Numbered from the stretch's first letter, positions 6,719-14,422 are shown. The stretch: DNA of 18,854 nucleotides from Pseudomonadota bacterium (GCA_023387235.1 JAEWIJ010000175.1:1-18854), one strand, 5' to 3'. Numbers and translations are program-made. The notes: a model not told the origin generated them from the letters alone.

Positions 6719-7741
6719 CTAGCCCGCGTTGGTGATCTGCACGAGCTTGTCGAGAGCGGCACGGGCAGCGCCCGACTCGATTGCATGAACGGCGAGTGCA
6801 ACGCCGTCCGTCAGGCTCGTTGCCTTCCCCCCAACGATGAGCGCCGCTGCCGTATTCAGCAGCACGATATCGCGGAAGGGGCCCTTGGCGCCCGCCAGGA
6901 GATCGCGGATGGCGCCAGCGTTCGTCGCCGCGTCGCCGCCCTTGAGATCGGCGAGCTTGGCAGGCGCAAGGCCTGCGTCGGCCGGTGTGACCTCGAACAC
7001 CCTGACCTTGCCGTCCTTCAGCTCGGCAACGGTCGTTGCGCCGGTCGTCGTCAGCTCGTCGAGACCGTCGTGGCCGTGCACGACCCACACGTGCTCGGCG
7101 CCGAGGTTCTTCAATACGTGCGCGATCGGCTCGACCCATTCGAGCGAGAACACGCCGAGCACTTGCCGCGTCACGCTCGCCGGATTCGAGATCGGCCCGA
7201 GCAGATTGAAAATCGTGCGCATGCCAAGTTCGGCGCGGATCGGCGCCCAGTGCTTCATCGACGGATGGTACATCGGTGCCCAGAGGAAGCCGACGCCAGC
7301 CTCGCTGATCGCCTTCGCGACGGTGTCGGGACTCGCATCGACCTTGACGCCGAGTTCCGTCAGAACATCCGACGCGCCCGAAAGAGATGAGACGCGGCGA
7401 TTGCCGTGCTTTGCGACCTTCAGCCCCGCACCCGCCGCGACGATGGACGATGCCGTCGACACGTTGAACGTGCCGTGGCTGTCGCCGCCCGTGCCGACGA
7501 TGTCGACCGCGCCAGCCGGCGCCGTGATGCGATTCATTTTAGCGCGCATCATCTGGGCGGCGCCGGTGATCTCCTCGACCGTTTCGCCGCGCACGCGCAG
7601 CGCCATGAGGAATGCGCCCATCTGCGCGGGGGAAGCATGACCATCGGTCATGATTTCCAGCGCCGCGCGGATTTCGTCGGTTTCAAGCCGCGCGCCCGTC
7701 GAGACCTTCTGGATGAGGCGTGTGAGTTCGGCGGCGGGCAT
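6719..7741 (-). CDS. trpD: Anthranilate phosphoribosyltransferase TrpD
   Basis: TrpD (340 aa) transfers the phosphoribosyl group of PRPP to anthranilate in tryptophan synthesis. The PRPP-binding loop GTGGDSHGTFNVST (residues 83-96) and the anthranilate-site motif KHGNRRVSSLSGASD (111-125) are intact, and the GHDGLDELT metal-site segment is present. The start at 7741 (MPAAELTRLIQ) is chosen because the frame upstream of it, open to 7942, reads through trpG and has no family similarity. trpG ends 31 bp upstream, so the two are surely cotranscribed. The usual alphaproteobacterial follower trpC is absent; the next gene is on the opposite strand. Confidence 0.96.
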   Translation of the reverse strand: MPAAELTRLIQKVSTGARLETDEIRAALEIMTDGHASPAQMGAFLMALRVRGETVEEITGAAQMMRAKMNRITAPAGAVDIVGTGGDSHGTFNVSTASSIVAAGAGLKVAKHGNRRVSSLSGASDVLTELGVKVDASPDTVAKAISEAGVGFLWAPMYHPSMKHWAPIRAELGMRTIFNLLGPISNPASVTRQVLGVFSLEWVEPIAHVLKNLGAEHVWVVHGHDGLDELTTTGATTVAELKDGKVRVFEVTPADAGLAPAKLADLKGGDAATNAGAIRDLLAGAKGPFRDIVLLNTAAALIVGGKATSLTDGVALAVHAIESGAARAALDKLVQITNAG

Positions 7742-7772
7742 GGCGCGTGGTTCCGGAATGTGCGGGCTGGAG

Positions 7773-8387
7773 CTACGCGGCGACGCGCGGCGCCTTGGTG
7801 TTGCGGGTGCGCGGCGTAAGGCCGGCGAGACGGAGGAAGTTGGCGAGGATGTCGTGACCGTGCTCGGAGGCGATGCTTTCGGGATGGAACTGCACACCAT
7901 GGACGGGATGCGTGCGGTGCTGCACGCCCATGATGATGCCATCGGCTGTCTCGGCCGTGATCTCGAGATCGGCCGGGAGGCTCGCGCGTTCCACGATCAG
8001 CGAGTGATAGCGCGTCACCTCGAAGCGCTTCGGGATGCCGGCGAAAATGCCCTTACCGGTGGTCTCGATGGTCGAGAGCTTGCCATGCATGGCCGTCGGC
8101 GCGCGCAGGACCTTGCCGCCGTAGATCTGGCCGATCGCCTGATGGCCGAGGCACACGCCGAGCAGCGGGATCTTCGCGCCGGCTTCTTTGATCAGATCGA
8201 GGCAGATGCCGGCCTCGTTGGGCGTGCAGGGGCCAGGCGAAAGGGCGATCGCCTGCGGGGCCATGCGGATGGCCTCGGCGACAGTGATCTTGTCGTTGCG
8301 GACGACCTCGCATTCAGCGCCCAGCTCGCCCAGGAAGTGGACGAGATTGTACGTGAAGCTGTCGTAGTTATCGATGAGCAGGAGCAT
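7773..8387 (-). CDS. trpG: Anthranilate synthase glutamine amidotransferase subunit TrpG
   Basis: TrpG (204 aa) releases ammonia from glutamine for the anthranilate synthase partner TrpE. The class I amidotransferase triad is complete: Cys79 in GVCLGHQ, and His168 and Glu170 in VQFHPES. MLLLIDNYDSFTYNLVHFLG at the N-terminus is the standard family start. TrpG and the folate-pathway PabA are close relatives and may share one protein; adjacency to trpD favours the tryptophan role. The start has no clear Shine-Dalgarno site, and tetR ends only 53 bp upstream on the same strand. No trpE is present in the window. Confidence 0.94.
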   Translation of the reverse strand: MLLLIDNYDSFTYNLVHFLGELGAECEVVRNDKITVAEAIRMAPQAIALSPGPCTPNEAGICLDLIKEAGAKIPLLGVCLGHQAIGQIYGGKVLRAPTAMHGKLSTIETTGKGIFAGIPKRFEVTRYHSLIVERASLPADLEITAETADGIIMGVQHRTHPVHGVQFHPESIASEHGHDILANFLRLAGLTPRTRNTKAPRVAA

Positions 8388-8440
8388 GGATTTGGCTTAC
8401 GCTGTGCGTGCTTAGGCGTCAAGGCAACTCGCGGGGCCGG

Positions 8441-9073
8441 CTACGTCCCGAGGAACACGCTCTTCACGAATTCGCGGTAGAGCAGCATCTGGCGGGCGAG
8501 CGCGGGCGGATCGTGCAGCGCCTTCGACAGGATGATGCCGCCATCGGCGACGACGGAAAGCATGTCGGCGAGATCGTCCAGGTCGACCGGGATGCGCGGG
8601 GGATAGCGGGCTGCAATGGCATCGAGGCGGGTGCGGAAGCGCTTTCTCCAAAGAATGACCGACGCGGTGTTGAGATCGCGCACCTGCTGGTCGAAGAGAC
8701 GATCCTGGTAGCAGTAAGCGGCTATCAGGCAGCCGGGATGGCCATTCGGCAGGTCGCCGAGCAGCTCGGCCAGCATCTTGAGGCCGACGAGGAAGCCATG
8801 CAGCGGATCCTCGTTCAATTCGTCGGCGCGGGCGAACAGCTCGTCGAACATGGCCGTCTCGCGCGCGATATAGCGTTCGAGCAGCACGCGGGCGAGCTCG
8901 GTCTTGTCGCGGAAGTGATAGAAGAAGCCGCTCTTGGTGATGCCGACCGCAGCGATCAGCTCGTCGATCGACGTCGCATCGAAGCCCTTCGCGAGCACGG
9001 AAGCCTCTGCCACATCGAGAATGCGCTCGCGCGCGTCACCCTTCTTCCTCGTCCGAGCGGCGGGCGTGGGCAT
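8441..9073 (-). CDS. TetR/AcrR-family transcriptional regulator
   Basis: This is a 210-aa repressor-type protein. Residues about 14-60 form the TetR DNA-binding domain (ARERILDVAEASVLAKGF, then ITKSGFFYHFRDKTEL with the recognition helix). The remaining helical part (about 75-205) is the ligand-binding and dimer domain and cannot be matched to a ligand by eye. A basic N-terminal tail (RTRKKGDARER) precedes the domain. The gene diverges from the homocysteine methyltransferase gene across 230 bp with repeated sequence motifs, the classic layout for autoregulation and control of the divergent gene. It also lies directly upstream of trpG on the same strand. Confidence 0.9.
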   Translation of the reverse strand: MPTPAARTRKKGDARERILDVAEASVLAKGFDATSIDELIAAVGITKSGFFYHFRDKTELARVLLERYIARETAMFDELFARADELNEDPLHGFLVGLKMLAELLGDLPNGHPGCLIAAYCYQDRLFDQQVRDLNTASVILWRKRFRTRLDAIAARYPPRIPVDLDDLADMLSVVADGGIILSKALHDPPALARQMLLYREFVKSVFLGT

Positions 9074-9075
9074 GG

Positions 9076-9085
9076 CGAACTGTAC
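9076..9085 (+). repeat. 10-bp direct repeat, copy 1 (CGAACTGTAC)
   Basis: CGAACTGTAC occurs here, three bases upstream of the tetR start codon, and again at 9225-9234 in the same orientation, about 70 bp before the methyltransferase start. Placement near both divergent genes fits an operator half-site, but function is inferred. Confidence 0.4.
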
Positions 9086-9095
9086 CCATGGTCAA

Positions 9096-9109
9096 GTTAC
9101 GCAAGTAAC
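9096..9109. promoter_or_regulatory. Candidate TetR operator
   Basis: GTTAC-GCAA-GTAAC is an inverted repeat of five bases around a four-base spacer, located 23 bp upstream of the tetR start in the divergent intergenic region. The size and place suit a TetR-family operator; nothing else supports it. Confidence 0.4.
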
Positions 9110-9224
9110 AGCGCCGGAAATAGCAGTCAGATAATTCTTTGATTAGCGCTTAAACAATTGGCTTCTAACACGAATCCAAAAGAAGGCGCAACTGCACCAC
9201 GCGGCTTCTAGAGGCGCTGGGCGA

Positions 9225-9234
9225 CGAACTGTAC
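9225..9234 (+). repeat. 10-bp direct repeat, copy 2 (CGAACTGTAC)
   Basis: Second exact copy of the motif at 9076-9085. It lies in the leader of the methyltransferase gene. Confidence 0.4.
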
Positions 9235-9293
9235 ATATCCCGCTGCCGAGATCGGGAGGCTCCGTTCGGCAGGATAAAGCCAAATAAAAACCT

Positions 9294-9297
9294 GGAG
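9294..9297 (+). promoter_or_regulatory. Ribosome binding site that decides the methyltransferase start
   Basis: GGAG directly abuts an ATG at 9298 but is six bases before a second ATG at 9304. Only the second has workable spacing, so translation should begin at 9304 (MSKYRNALPQ). Confidence 0.65.
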
Positions 9298-9303
9298 ATG
9301 ATC

Positions 9304-10266
9304 ATGAGCAAATATCGCAATGCATTGCCGCAGCTCGGTTCTCGGCTCTTTCTCACGGATGGCGGGCTCGAGACGACGCTGATCTTCCAGAACGGCATCG
9401 ACCTCCCGTACTTCGCCTCCTGCGAGCTGCTGCGCAGCGAGGCAGGCCGCGACGTGCTCGCGGCGTACTTCGCGCCGTACATCGAGACGGCGCGTCGGGC
9501 AAAGCTCGGCTTCATTCTGGAGGCACCTACGTGGCGCGCCAACCCTGACTGGGGTGCCAAGCTCGGCTACTCCCGCGAGACGCTCGCGGAGGTCAATCGC
9601 ATGGGTATCGCGCTCATGGAGGAGCTGCGTTTCGCCCATGAGACGGGCCATACGCCGATGGTGATCAGCGGCAATATCGGACCGCGCGGTGACGGCTATG
9701 TCGCGGGCGCAGAGATGACGGTCGAGGCGGCAGCCGAGTATCACGGCGAGCAGATCGCCGTCTTTGCCGAGACCGCGGCCGACATGGTCGCCGCCTTCAC
9801 GATGACGAACATCAGCGAGGCAGTCGGGATCGTGGTCGCCGCACAGCGGCACGACATGCCGGTCGTGATCTCGTTCACGCTCGAGACCGACGGCCGCCTG
9901 CCGAGCGGCGCCACGCTCAAGGATGCCATCGAGACGGTCGACGATGTGACCCGCGAAGGGCCGGCGTACTACATGATCAACTGCGCGCACCCGACGCATT
10001 TCGAGACCACGCTTGCCGGCGGCGGACGCTGGGTCGAGCGCATTCGCGGCGTTCGCGCCAATGCTTCTCGCCGCAGCCATGCCGAGCTCGACGCCGCTCC
10101 CGATCTCGACGCCGGAGATCCGGTGGAGCTTGGCGGGCAGTACGGCGGCCTGCTCCGCGTCCTACCGCAGATCCGCGTGATAGGCGGCTGCTGTGGCACC
10201 GACCATCGCCATGTGCACGAGATGTGCACGGCCTGCTCGGGGCACGGGTCGTCGAGAGCGGCTTGA
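9304..10266 (+). CDS. Homocysteine S-methyltransferase family protein
   Basis: This 320-aa zinc enzyme belongs to the MmuM/BHMT/MetH-N-terminal barrel family, which transfers a methyl group from donors such as S-methylmethionine, S-adenosylmethionine or betaine to homocysteine to give methionine. LTDGGLETTLIF near the N-terminus and the three zinc cysteines, Cys227 in INCAHP and Cys296-Cys297 in GGCCGTDHRHV, are intact. The methyl donor cannot be read from the sequence. The gene diverges from tetR, which is its most likely regulator. It ends 32 bp from the convergent sixA-like gene. No S-adenosylmethionine riboswitch was recognised in its leader. Confidence 0.9.
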   Translation: MSKYRNALPQLGSRLFLTDGGLETTLIFQNGIDLPYFASCELLRSEAGRDVLAAYFAPYIETARRAKLGFILEAPTWRANPDWGAKLGYSRETLAEVNRMGIALMEELRFAHETGHTPMVISGNIGPRGDGYVAGAEMTVEAAAEYHGEQIAVFAETAADMVAAFTMTNISEAVGIVVAAQRHDMPVVISFTLETDGRLPSGATLKDAIETVDDVTREGPAYYMINCAHPTHFETTLAGGGRWVERIRGVRANASRRSHAELDAAPDLDAGDPVELGGQYGGLLRVLPQIRVIGGCCGTDHRHVHEMCTACSGHGSSRAA

Positions 10267-10298
10267 GAGAGCTGCAGGCAGCGCGGCGGTCCGGTCGA

Positions 10299-10826
10299 TC
10301 AGGCCGCGGCCGCCGCGAGCGTCTTCGGCGTCGCGAAGTGCACGAGATGGCCCTTGCGCGGCCCCACGTCCTTCCAGCTCTTGCTCTCGAACGTCAGCAC
10401 GACGACGCCGGCGGTCGGCAGCTTCTCCGAGAGCGCCGCGATGACGGCCGGCGCGCCGGTGCCGATCAGCTCGATGCCGAGAATCTGCAAGCCCGGATTG
10501 TGACCGACGATCATGAGGTGCTTGACCGTCGCCGGTGTCTTGCGCACGCGATCCAGCAGGCCGATCGGCTCGGCAAGATAGAGTCCGCCCTCGTACTTCG
10601 TTCGCGGCTCGGGCTCCCAGCCGCCGCTCGCCAGCTCGAAGGTCTGACGTGTGCGGACGGACGGCGAACACAGCACGAGATCGGGCTTGAGGCCCTGCCG
10701 TCTCAGGAACGCGCCCATCATCGGCGCCGCGGCGAGGCCTCGCGCGTTGAGCGGACGCTCGCGATCATCGAGGCCGGAGATATCCCAGCTCGACTTTGCA
10801 TGCCGAAAAAGCGTCAACGTCAGCAT
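10299..10826 (-). CDS. SixA-type histidine phosphatase
   Basis: This 175-aa protein is a single-domain branch-2 histidine phosphatase resembling SixA, which removes phosphate from histidine of phosphotransfer proteins. The catalytic motif FRHAKSSW (His9) and the downstream RERPLNARG are typical of the SixA group, and the second active-site histidine is His109 in VGHNPG. No signal peptide or membrane segment is present, so it is cytoplasmic. GGAGGAGG precedes the ATG. It starts 24 bp after the oxaloacetate-decarboxylase-like gene and is likely the last gene of that transcript. It ends in an alanine run. The true substrate may be a phosphoprotein or a small metabolite. Confidence 0.88.
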   Translation of the reverse strand: MLTLTLFRHAKSSWDISGLDDRERPLNARGLAAAPMMGAFLRRQGLKPDLVLCSPSVRTRQTFELASGGWEPEPRTKYEGGLYLAEPIGLLDRVRKTPATVKHLMIVGHNPGLQILGIELIGTGAPAVIAALSEKLPTAGVVVLTFESKSWKDVGPRKGHLVHFATPKTLAAAAA

Positions 10827-10850
10827 TGCGATCTGCCTCCTCCGATCAGA

Positions 10851-11726
10851 TCAGGGCTTGGTTGCCAGATAGTCCTTCGTCCAGCGGTCATAATCAGCCG
10901 CGCGTGTCACGCGTTTGACGAGGTCGGCCGAGGCGAGCCCCTTGAGATCCTTGGGCGCGGTGCCGTCGCGCAGTGCCTTGAGCGTATCATGGATGGCTTG
11001 GATGGCTGCCTGGATGGGTTGATGGCCCTGCAGACATACGCGCACGCCACGCGAGGCGAGATAGGCAAGGTCGGATAGCTCGGGCGTCGCCGTGCCGAGA
11101 ATGAGCGGGATTTTCACAGCGGGCGCGATCGCGTCCAGCTCCGCCCGCGTCTTCACGCCGACGAGGAAGATCGCATCGACGCCGCACTTCTCGTACGCCT
11201 GCGCGCGTTTGATGGTGTCCTCGATGCCGGTGATGATCGGCGCGCTCGTGCGCCCCGCAATGCAGAGATCGGGATCGCGGCGCGCGGCGATCGCGGCTTT
11301 CATCTTGCCGACGCCTTCCTCGATGCTGAGGATCTGCGGCTTCTCCGTCGTGCCGAAAGGCTGCGGCAGGGCCGTGTCCTCGATGGACATGCCGCTGACG
11401 CCCGCGATCTCCAGCTCCTCGACCGTGCGCATGACCGACAGCGCATTGCCATAGCCGTGGTCGGCATCGACCATGAGCGGCAGCTCCATGGCGCGATTGA
11501 TGCGCAGTGCCTGATCGGCGAACTCCGTGAGCGTGAGGATGATGAGGTCGGGCGCCGAGAGCACGCCGAGCGAGCCCGTCGAGCCCGCGAACATGCCGAT
11601 CTCGAAGCCGATCTCGGACGCAATGCGGGCCGAGATCGGATCGTGCACCGAGCCCGGGTGATAGCAGTTCTTGCCCGCCAGATAGCTGCGGAATTTCTGG
11701 CGTCGTTCAGTCCAGCGCGAGGGCAT
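10851..11726 (-). CDS. Oxaloacetate decarboxylase-like protein (PEP mutase/isocitrate lyase superfamily)
   Basis: This 291-aa protein is a PEP mutase/isocitrate lyase superfamily barrel. The metal-binding motif VDADHGYGNALSVMRTV (Asp87, Asp89), SIEDTALPQPFG and EEGVGKMKAAI match the Pseudomonas PA4872-type oxaloacetate decarboxylases, which split oxaloacetate to pyruvate and CO2. His235 in LQGHQP lies where that subgroup has its characteristic active-site histidine. The KKCGH signature of true isocitrate lyase is absent. The start at 11726 (MPSRWTERR) has GGAG ten bases upstream; the frame open further upstream is a shadow of the preceding gene. Related 2,3-dimethylmalate lyases or phosphonate enzymes remain possible. 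It lies 41 bp after the dehydrogenase gene. Confidence 0.82.
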   Translation of the reverse strand: MPSRWTERRQKFRSYLAGKNCYHPGSVHDPISARIASEIGFEIGMFAGSTGSLGVLSAPDLIILTLTEFADQALRINRAMELPLMVDADHGYGNALSVMRTVEELEIAGVSGMSIEDTALPQPFGTTEKPQILSIEEGVGKMKAAIAARRDPDLCIAGRTSAPIITGIEDTIKRAQAYEKCGVDAIFLVGVKTRAELDAIAPAVKIPLILGTATPELSDLAYLASRGVRVCLQGHQPIQAAIQAIHDTLKALRDGTAPKDLKGLASADLVKRVTRAADYDRWTKDYLATKP

Positions 11727-11767
11727 GTCGGGATATCTCCAAAGTGGGGTCTGCGCTGCGCGCGGGC

Positions 11768-12820
11768 TCAGATGTGGGCGACGGTTTCGGGGCTCGGCGC
11801 GATCTCGCCGCGCTCGACGCGCCGGACGGCTTCGACGATGCCGCTGTTGGCCGGCGTGGCGATCTTGAGTTCTGCGCCCTTCGCCGTCACGAGGCCGTTG
11901 ATGTAGTCGATCTCCGTGCGCCGGCCCTTCATGATGTCCTGGCCCATGGACGGGCGCTGCTCGTCGTTCCTGTGCTTGACCTGCTCGAGCAGGATGCTTT
12001 CGCATTCCTCGCGCGCGGCCTTGTCGCCTTCGCCCGCGGCGAGCAGCTTCTCGGGCGGGATGTGATAGACGGGCTCCAGCGCATAGCCGTGCGCGAGGCC
12101 GACCTTGATGGCCTCCGCGGCGAGCCGGATCGCAAGCCAGCGCGTCATGGGATCGCGGTCATTGCCGTTGCCGCCGCGTCCCGTCGCCGCCGAAACCGGG
12201 TTCCGCATGGAATTCACGATCAGCTTGGACCAGCGCTCGCCCCAGAGATTGCTCGTCGTCTTGGAGCTGTCGGCAACGCTCACCATCTCCGCGATCTCCT
12301 TCACGCGCGGCGTAACGCGCCCGTGCGGCTCGCCGATGCGGAAGACCGTGTGACGCGATCCGCCGAGCGCGACATTGCGCTGGACTTTCGCCGGCCCGAC
12401 CAGCTCGACGGAGATCGTCGAGGCAATGCAGCCGACCGTCTTGCCCCAGCCGACGACCGAGGCAATGCGCTCCTCGTTAATCGAGTTCTGCAGCGAGACG
12501 ACATAGCCGTCGGCCGCGAGATACTGCGCGATCATCTGCGTCGCCCAGACCGTGTCGTAGGACTTCATGGACACGAAGGCGATGTCGAACGGGCGCTGGC
12601 TGCCGGCCTTCTGCAGATCCGTGATGTGGATCGCGTTGACGGGGACGGTGAAGTTTTCCGCCGCTGTCTGGCCGCGCAGCGTTAGGCCGTCGCGGCGCAT
12701 GGCCTCGACGTGCTCGGGCCAGGGATCGATCAGCGTAACGTCCTGGCCGCCCTTCGCCAGATAGCCGCCCACGTGCCCGCCGAGCGCACCGGCGCCCACG
12801 ATCGCAATTTTGCGCTTCAT
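11768..12820 (-). CDS. Ketopantoate reductase-family (PanE/ApbA) dehydrogenase
   Basis: This 350-aa protein is a 2-dehydropantoate 2-reductase-family NAD(P)H dehydrogenase. It opens with the Rossmann motif IAIVGAGALGGHVGGYLA (residues 6-22). The catalytic lysine is Lys199 in SKLIVNSMRNPVSAATG. The C-terminal substrate domain has MGQDIMKGRRTEIDYINGLV and TPAN. True PanE proteins are near 300 aa; the added length and the pairing with an oxaloacetate-decarboxylase-like gene suggest a catabolic 2-hydroxyacid role rather than pantothenate synthesis, which is inference. The ATG at 12820 has GAGGAG six bases upstream. It is the first gene of a probable three-gene minus-strand operon ending with the phosphatase. 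Confidence 0.87.
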   Translation of the reverse strand: MKRKIAIVGAGALGGHVGGYLAKGGQDVTLIDPWPEHVEAMRRDGLTLRGQTAAENFTVPVNAIHITDLQKAGSQRPFDIAFVSMKSYDTVWATQMIAQYLAADGYVVSLQNSINEERIASVVGWGKTVGCIASTISVELVGPAKVQRNVALGGSRHTVFRIGEPHGRVTPRVKEIAEMVSVADSSKTTSNLWGERWSKLIVNSMRNPVSAATGRGGNGNDRDPMTRWLAIRLAAEAIKVGLAHGYALEPVYHIPPEKLLAAGEGDKAAREECESILLEQVKHRNDEQRPSMGQDIMKGRRTEIDYINGLVTAKGAELKIATPANSGIVEAVRRVERGEIAPSPETVAHI

Positions 12821-13064
12821 CCCCGTCTCCTCGTCCCGGCCGCCGCCAGTGTTCATTTTGATGCCGGTTCGCAGGATGGGCGGCCGGGGAAGGGAGGTCA
12901 AGGGTGTCCGGACTTAGGGCTGGCCGGCAGAAATGGAAGGTTGATTGCGAGCCATTGCAGACCGGATTTGACCGCCTTTGAACCTTTTTCCCTCGCGTCG
13001 CGACCGAAGAGCCAGGAGCCGCAGGGATCCACCTCGGCGCACTGGATTGCGACGGAGAGATACG

Positions 13065-13841
13065 ATGTACTCTAAGCTCATTAGGCGTTCGGCGATGAAA
13101 TCGGGCATCGCGGCCGTGTCGCTGGCGGCACTCGCGGGCGGTGTCTCCGCGGCCGGCGTGACCAGCCTGCAAATGGGATTCACGGACTCGGGCAGCAATC
13201 TCTGCCCGCGCATCGCCACGATGAAAGTCTGGGCGCATGTCGATGGGCCGGGCGTGGTCAACTTCGTCATCCGCAACAGCAACGGCATCAAGACGGGTGC
13301 GCTGCCGGTCAATGCGGTGAAGGGGCCGGGTGGCAACTGGATCGCGACCTTGACGCGCGAGATCAAGATCACGACGAGCGTCGACACGCGGTACATGGCC
13401 GAAGTGAAGGGCTCGTCCAAGGTCTCGAACTGGGTGCCGCTGAAGGAGGCTTGCCTCGGCAAGGCGCCGCAGACGACCGGCTACTCGCGCACCGGCCGCC
13501 ATATCAGCGAGCTCGACAAGGACAAGGACGACGGCAAGCCGAGCGGCGGAAAGCCGATGCCGCAGGGTGATGGCAAGCCGCTGCCCTCGGGCCACGGCAA
13601 GCCGACTGGCGGCGGCAAGCCGGTGTCGCAATGCTCGAACCAGACGATCACGGCCGACCGCCATCTGGCTGCGACGCGAGCCGGTGGCATCCTGACGGCG
13701 TGGATTGCCTGGGAAGTTTCCGTGAGGAAGACCATGGGCAAGAAGTACTCGAACTACCACAAGGCCAAGGACCGCAAGGCCGATTGCAAGTGGCAGGGCA
13801 TGTTCAAGTGCTCGGTCTCGGCCAAGCCCTGCGCTGCGTAA
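13065..13841 (+). CDS. Secreted cysteine-containing protein with Gly-Lys-Pro linker, unknown function
   Basis: This 258-aa protein has a basic N-terminus and hydrophobic stretch (residues 11-29), with signal cleavage likely after VSA (29). The mature part has six cysteines (47, 130, 190, 241, 249, 256), an even number suited to disulfides. An N-terminal domain (about 31-150, beta-rich by appearance) is joined by a linker with five Gly-Lys-Pro units (157-187) to a small C-terminal domain (about 190-256) with AWIAWEVSV, YSNYHKAKDRKADC and a final AKPC. The C-terminal pattern resembles short exported proteins of related bacteria, but no function is known to me. GGAGAGA precedes ATG 13065. A terminator follows, so it is likely monocistronic. 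Confidence 0.85.
   Translation: MYSKLIRRSAMKSGIAAVSLAALAGGVSAAGVTSLQMGFTDSGSNLCPRIATMKVWAHVDGPGVVNFVIRNSNGIKTGALPVNAVKGPGGNWIATLTREIKITTSVDTRYMAEVKGSSKVSNWVPLKEACLGKAPQTTGYSRTGRHISELDKDKDDGKPSGGKPMPQGDGKPLPSGHGKPTGGGKPVSQCSNQTITADRHLAATRAGGILTAWIAWEVSVRKTMGKKYSNYHKAKDRKADCKWQGMFKCSVSAKPCAA
13533..13625 (+). repeat. Gly-Lys-Pro linker repeat
   Basis: GGCAAGCCG-like nine-base units recur five times with variable spacers, coding a flexible positively charged linker between the two domains of the secreted protein. Length variation between strains is likely. Confidence 0.7.
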
Positions 13842-13863
13842 GCCAAGCCACGACACGGAATAA

Positions 13864-13888
13864 GGCCCGGCAGCAATGCCGGGCCCTT
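13864..13888 (+). terminator. Intrinsic terminator after the secreted protein gene
   Basis: GGCCCGGC (13864-13871) and GCCGGGCC (13878-13885) form a perfect eight-pair GC stem around a six-base loop, starting 22 bp after the stop codon. Flanking AA and TT can add pairs past a bulge. The following tract (CTTCTCGTTTCC) is only moderately T-rich. Confidence 0.7.
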
Positions 13889-14008
13889 CTCGTTTCCAGA
13901 AAATTTCGAGGCTCGAATGTCGGGTGCGCGGCCACATCATCGTCCTCGGGACATGGCACCTGCCGATCAACGCGCAGATGCCGCCATGCCAGCCAGACGA
14001 GGACAGCG

Positions 14009-14422
14009 ATGAGAATTACCGTCGAGAACACGATCAACGCGCCGATTGCCGAGGTCTGGAAGGCCTACACCAGCCCCGAGGACATTAAGCAGTGGAATGC
14101 CGCCTCCGACGACTGGCACACGCCCTCGGCCACGGTGGACCTGCGCGAAGGCGGCGCGTTCTCCTCGCGCATGGAGGCCAAGGACGGCAGCATGGGCTTC
14201 GACTTCGCAGGCACCTACACGAAGATCGTCGAGAACAAGCTCATCGCCTACGAGTTCGGCGACCGCACGGCCGAAATCGCGTTCACGCCCGAGGGCAAAG
14301 GCGTGCGCATGAGTGTATCGTTCGATCCCGAGCAGGAAAACCCCGCCGACATGCAGCGCGAGGGCTGGCAGTCCATCCTGGACAGCTTCAAGCGTTACGT
14401 GGAGGCGGAGGCGCGCGGGTGA
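14009..14422 (+). CDS. SRPBCC / AHSA1-family protein
   Basis: This 137-aa single-domain protein of the START/Bet v1 (SRPBCC) fold resembles bacterial proteins annotated as activator of Hsp90 ATPase homologue. It opens with MRITVENTINAPIAEVWKAY, followed by SPEDIKQWN, and closes with GWQSILDSFKRYVEAEA, the hallmark first strand and last helix of this fold. These proteins bind hydrophobic ligands; the ligand and role here are unknown. GAGGA lies before ATG 14009. It stands alone between a terminator upstream and a convergent gene downstream. The stop codon sits in a strong GC hairpin. Confidence 0.88.
   Translation: MRITVENTINAPIAEVWKAYTSPEDIKQWNAASDDWHTPSATVDLREGGAFSSRMEAKDGSMGFDFAGTYTKIVENKLIAYEFGDRTAEIAFTPEGKGVRMSVSFDPEQENPADMQREGWQSILDSFKRYVEAEARG

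Noticed and set aside
9074..9303. Possible S-adenosylmethionine riboswitch before the methyltransferase gene
   Set aside because: No recognisable SAM-II or SAH core or convincing pseudoknot was found by eye; the divergent TetR gene explains regulation more simply.
11744..12685. 313-aa plus-strand frame opposite the PanE-like gene
   Set aside because: It is complementary to a gene with intact Rossmann and catalytic motifs; no domain of its own.
12988..13014. Possible EcfG promoter before the secreted-protein gene (TGAACC followed by CGCGACC)
   Set aside because: The -35 lacks the leading GG and there is no CGTT at the right spacing.
12477..13970. 497-aa minus-strand frame across the 12821-13064 gap and the secreted-protein gene
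   Set aside because: It is antisense to a gene with a clear signal peptide and runs out of frame into the PanE-like gene; its sequence has the Arg/His-rich look of a shadow.
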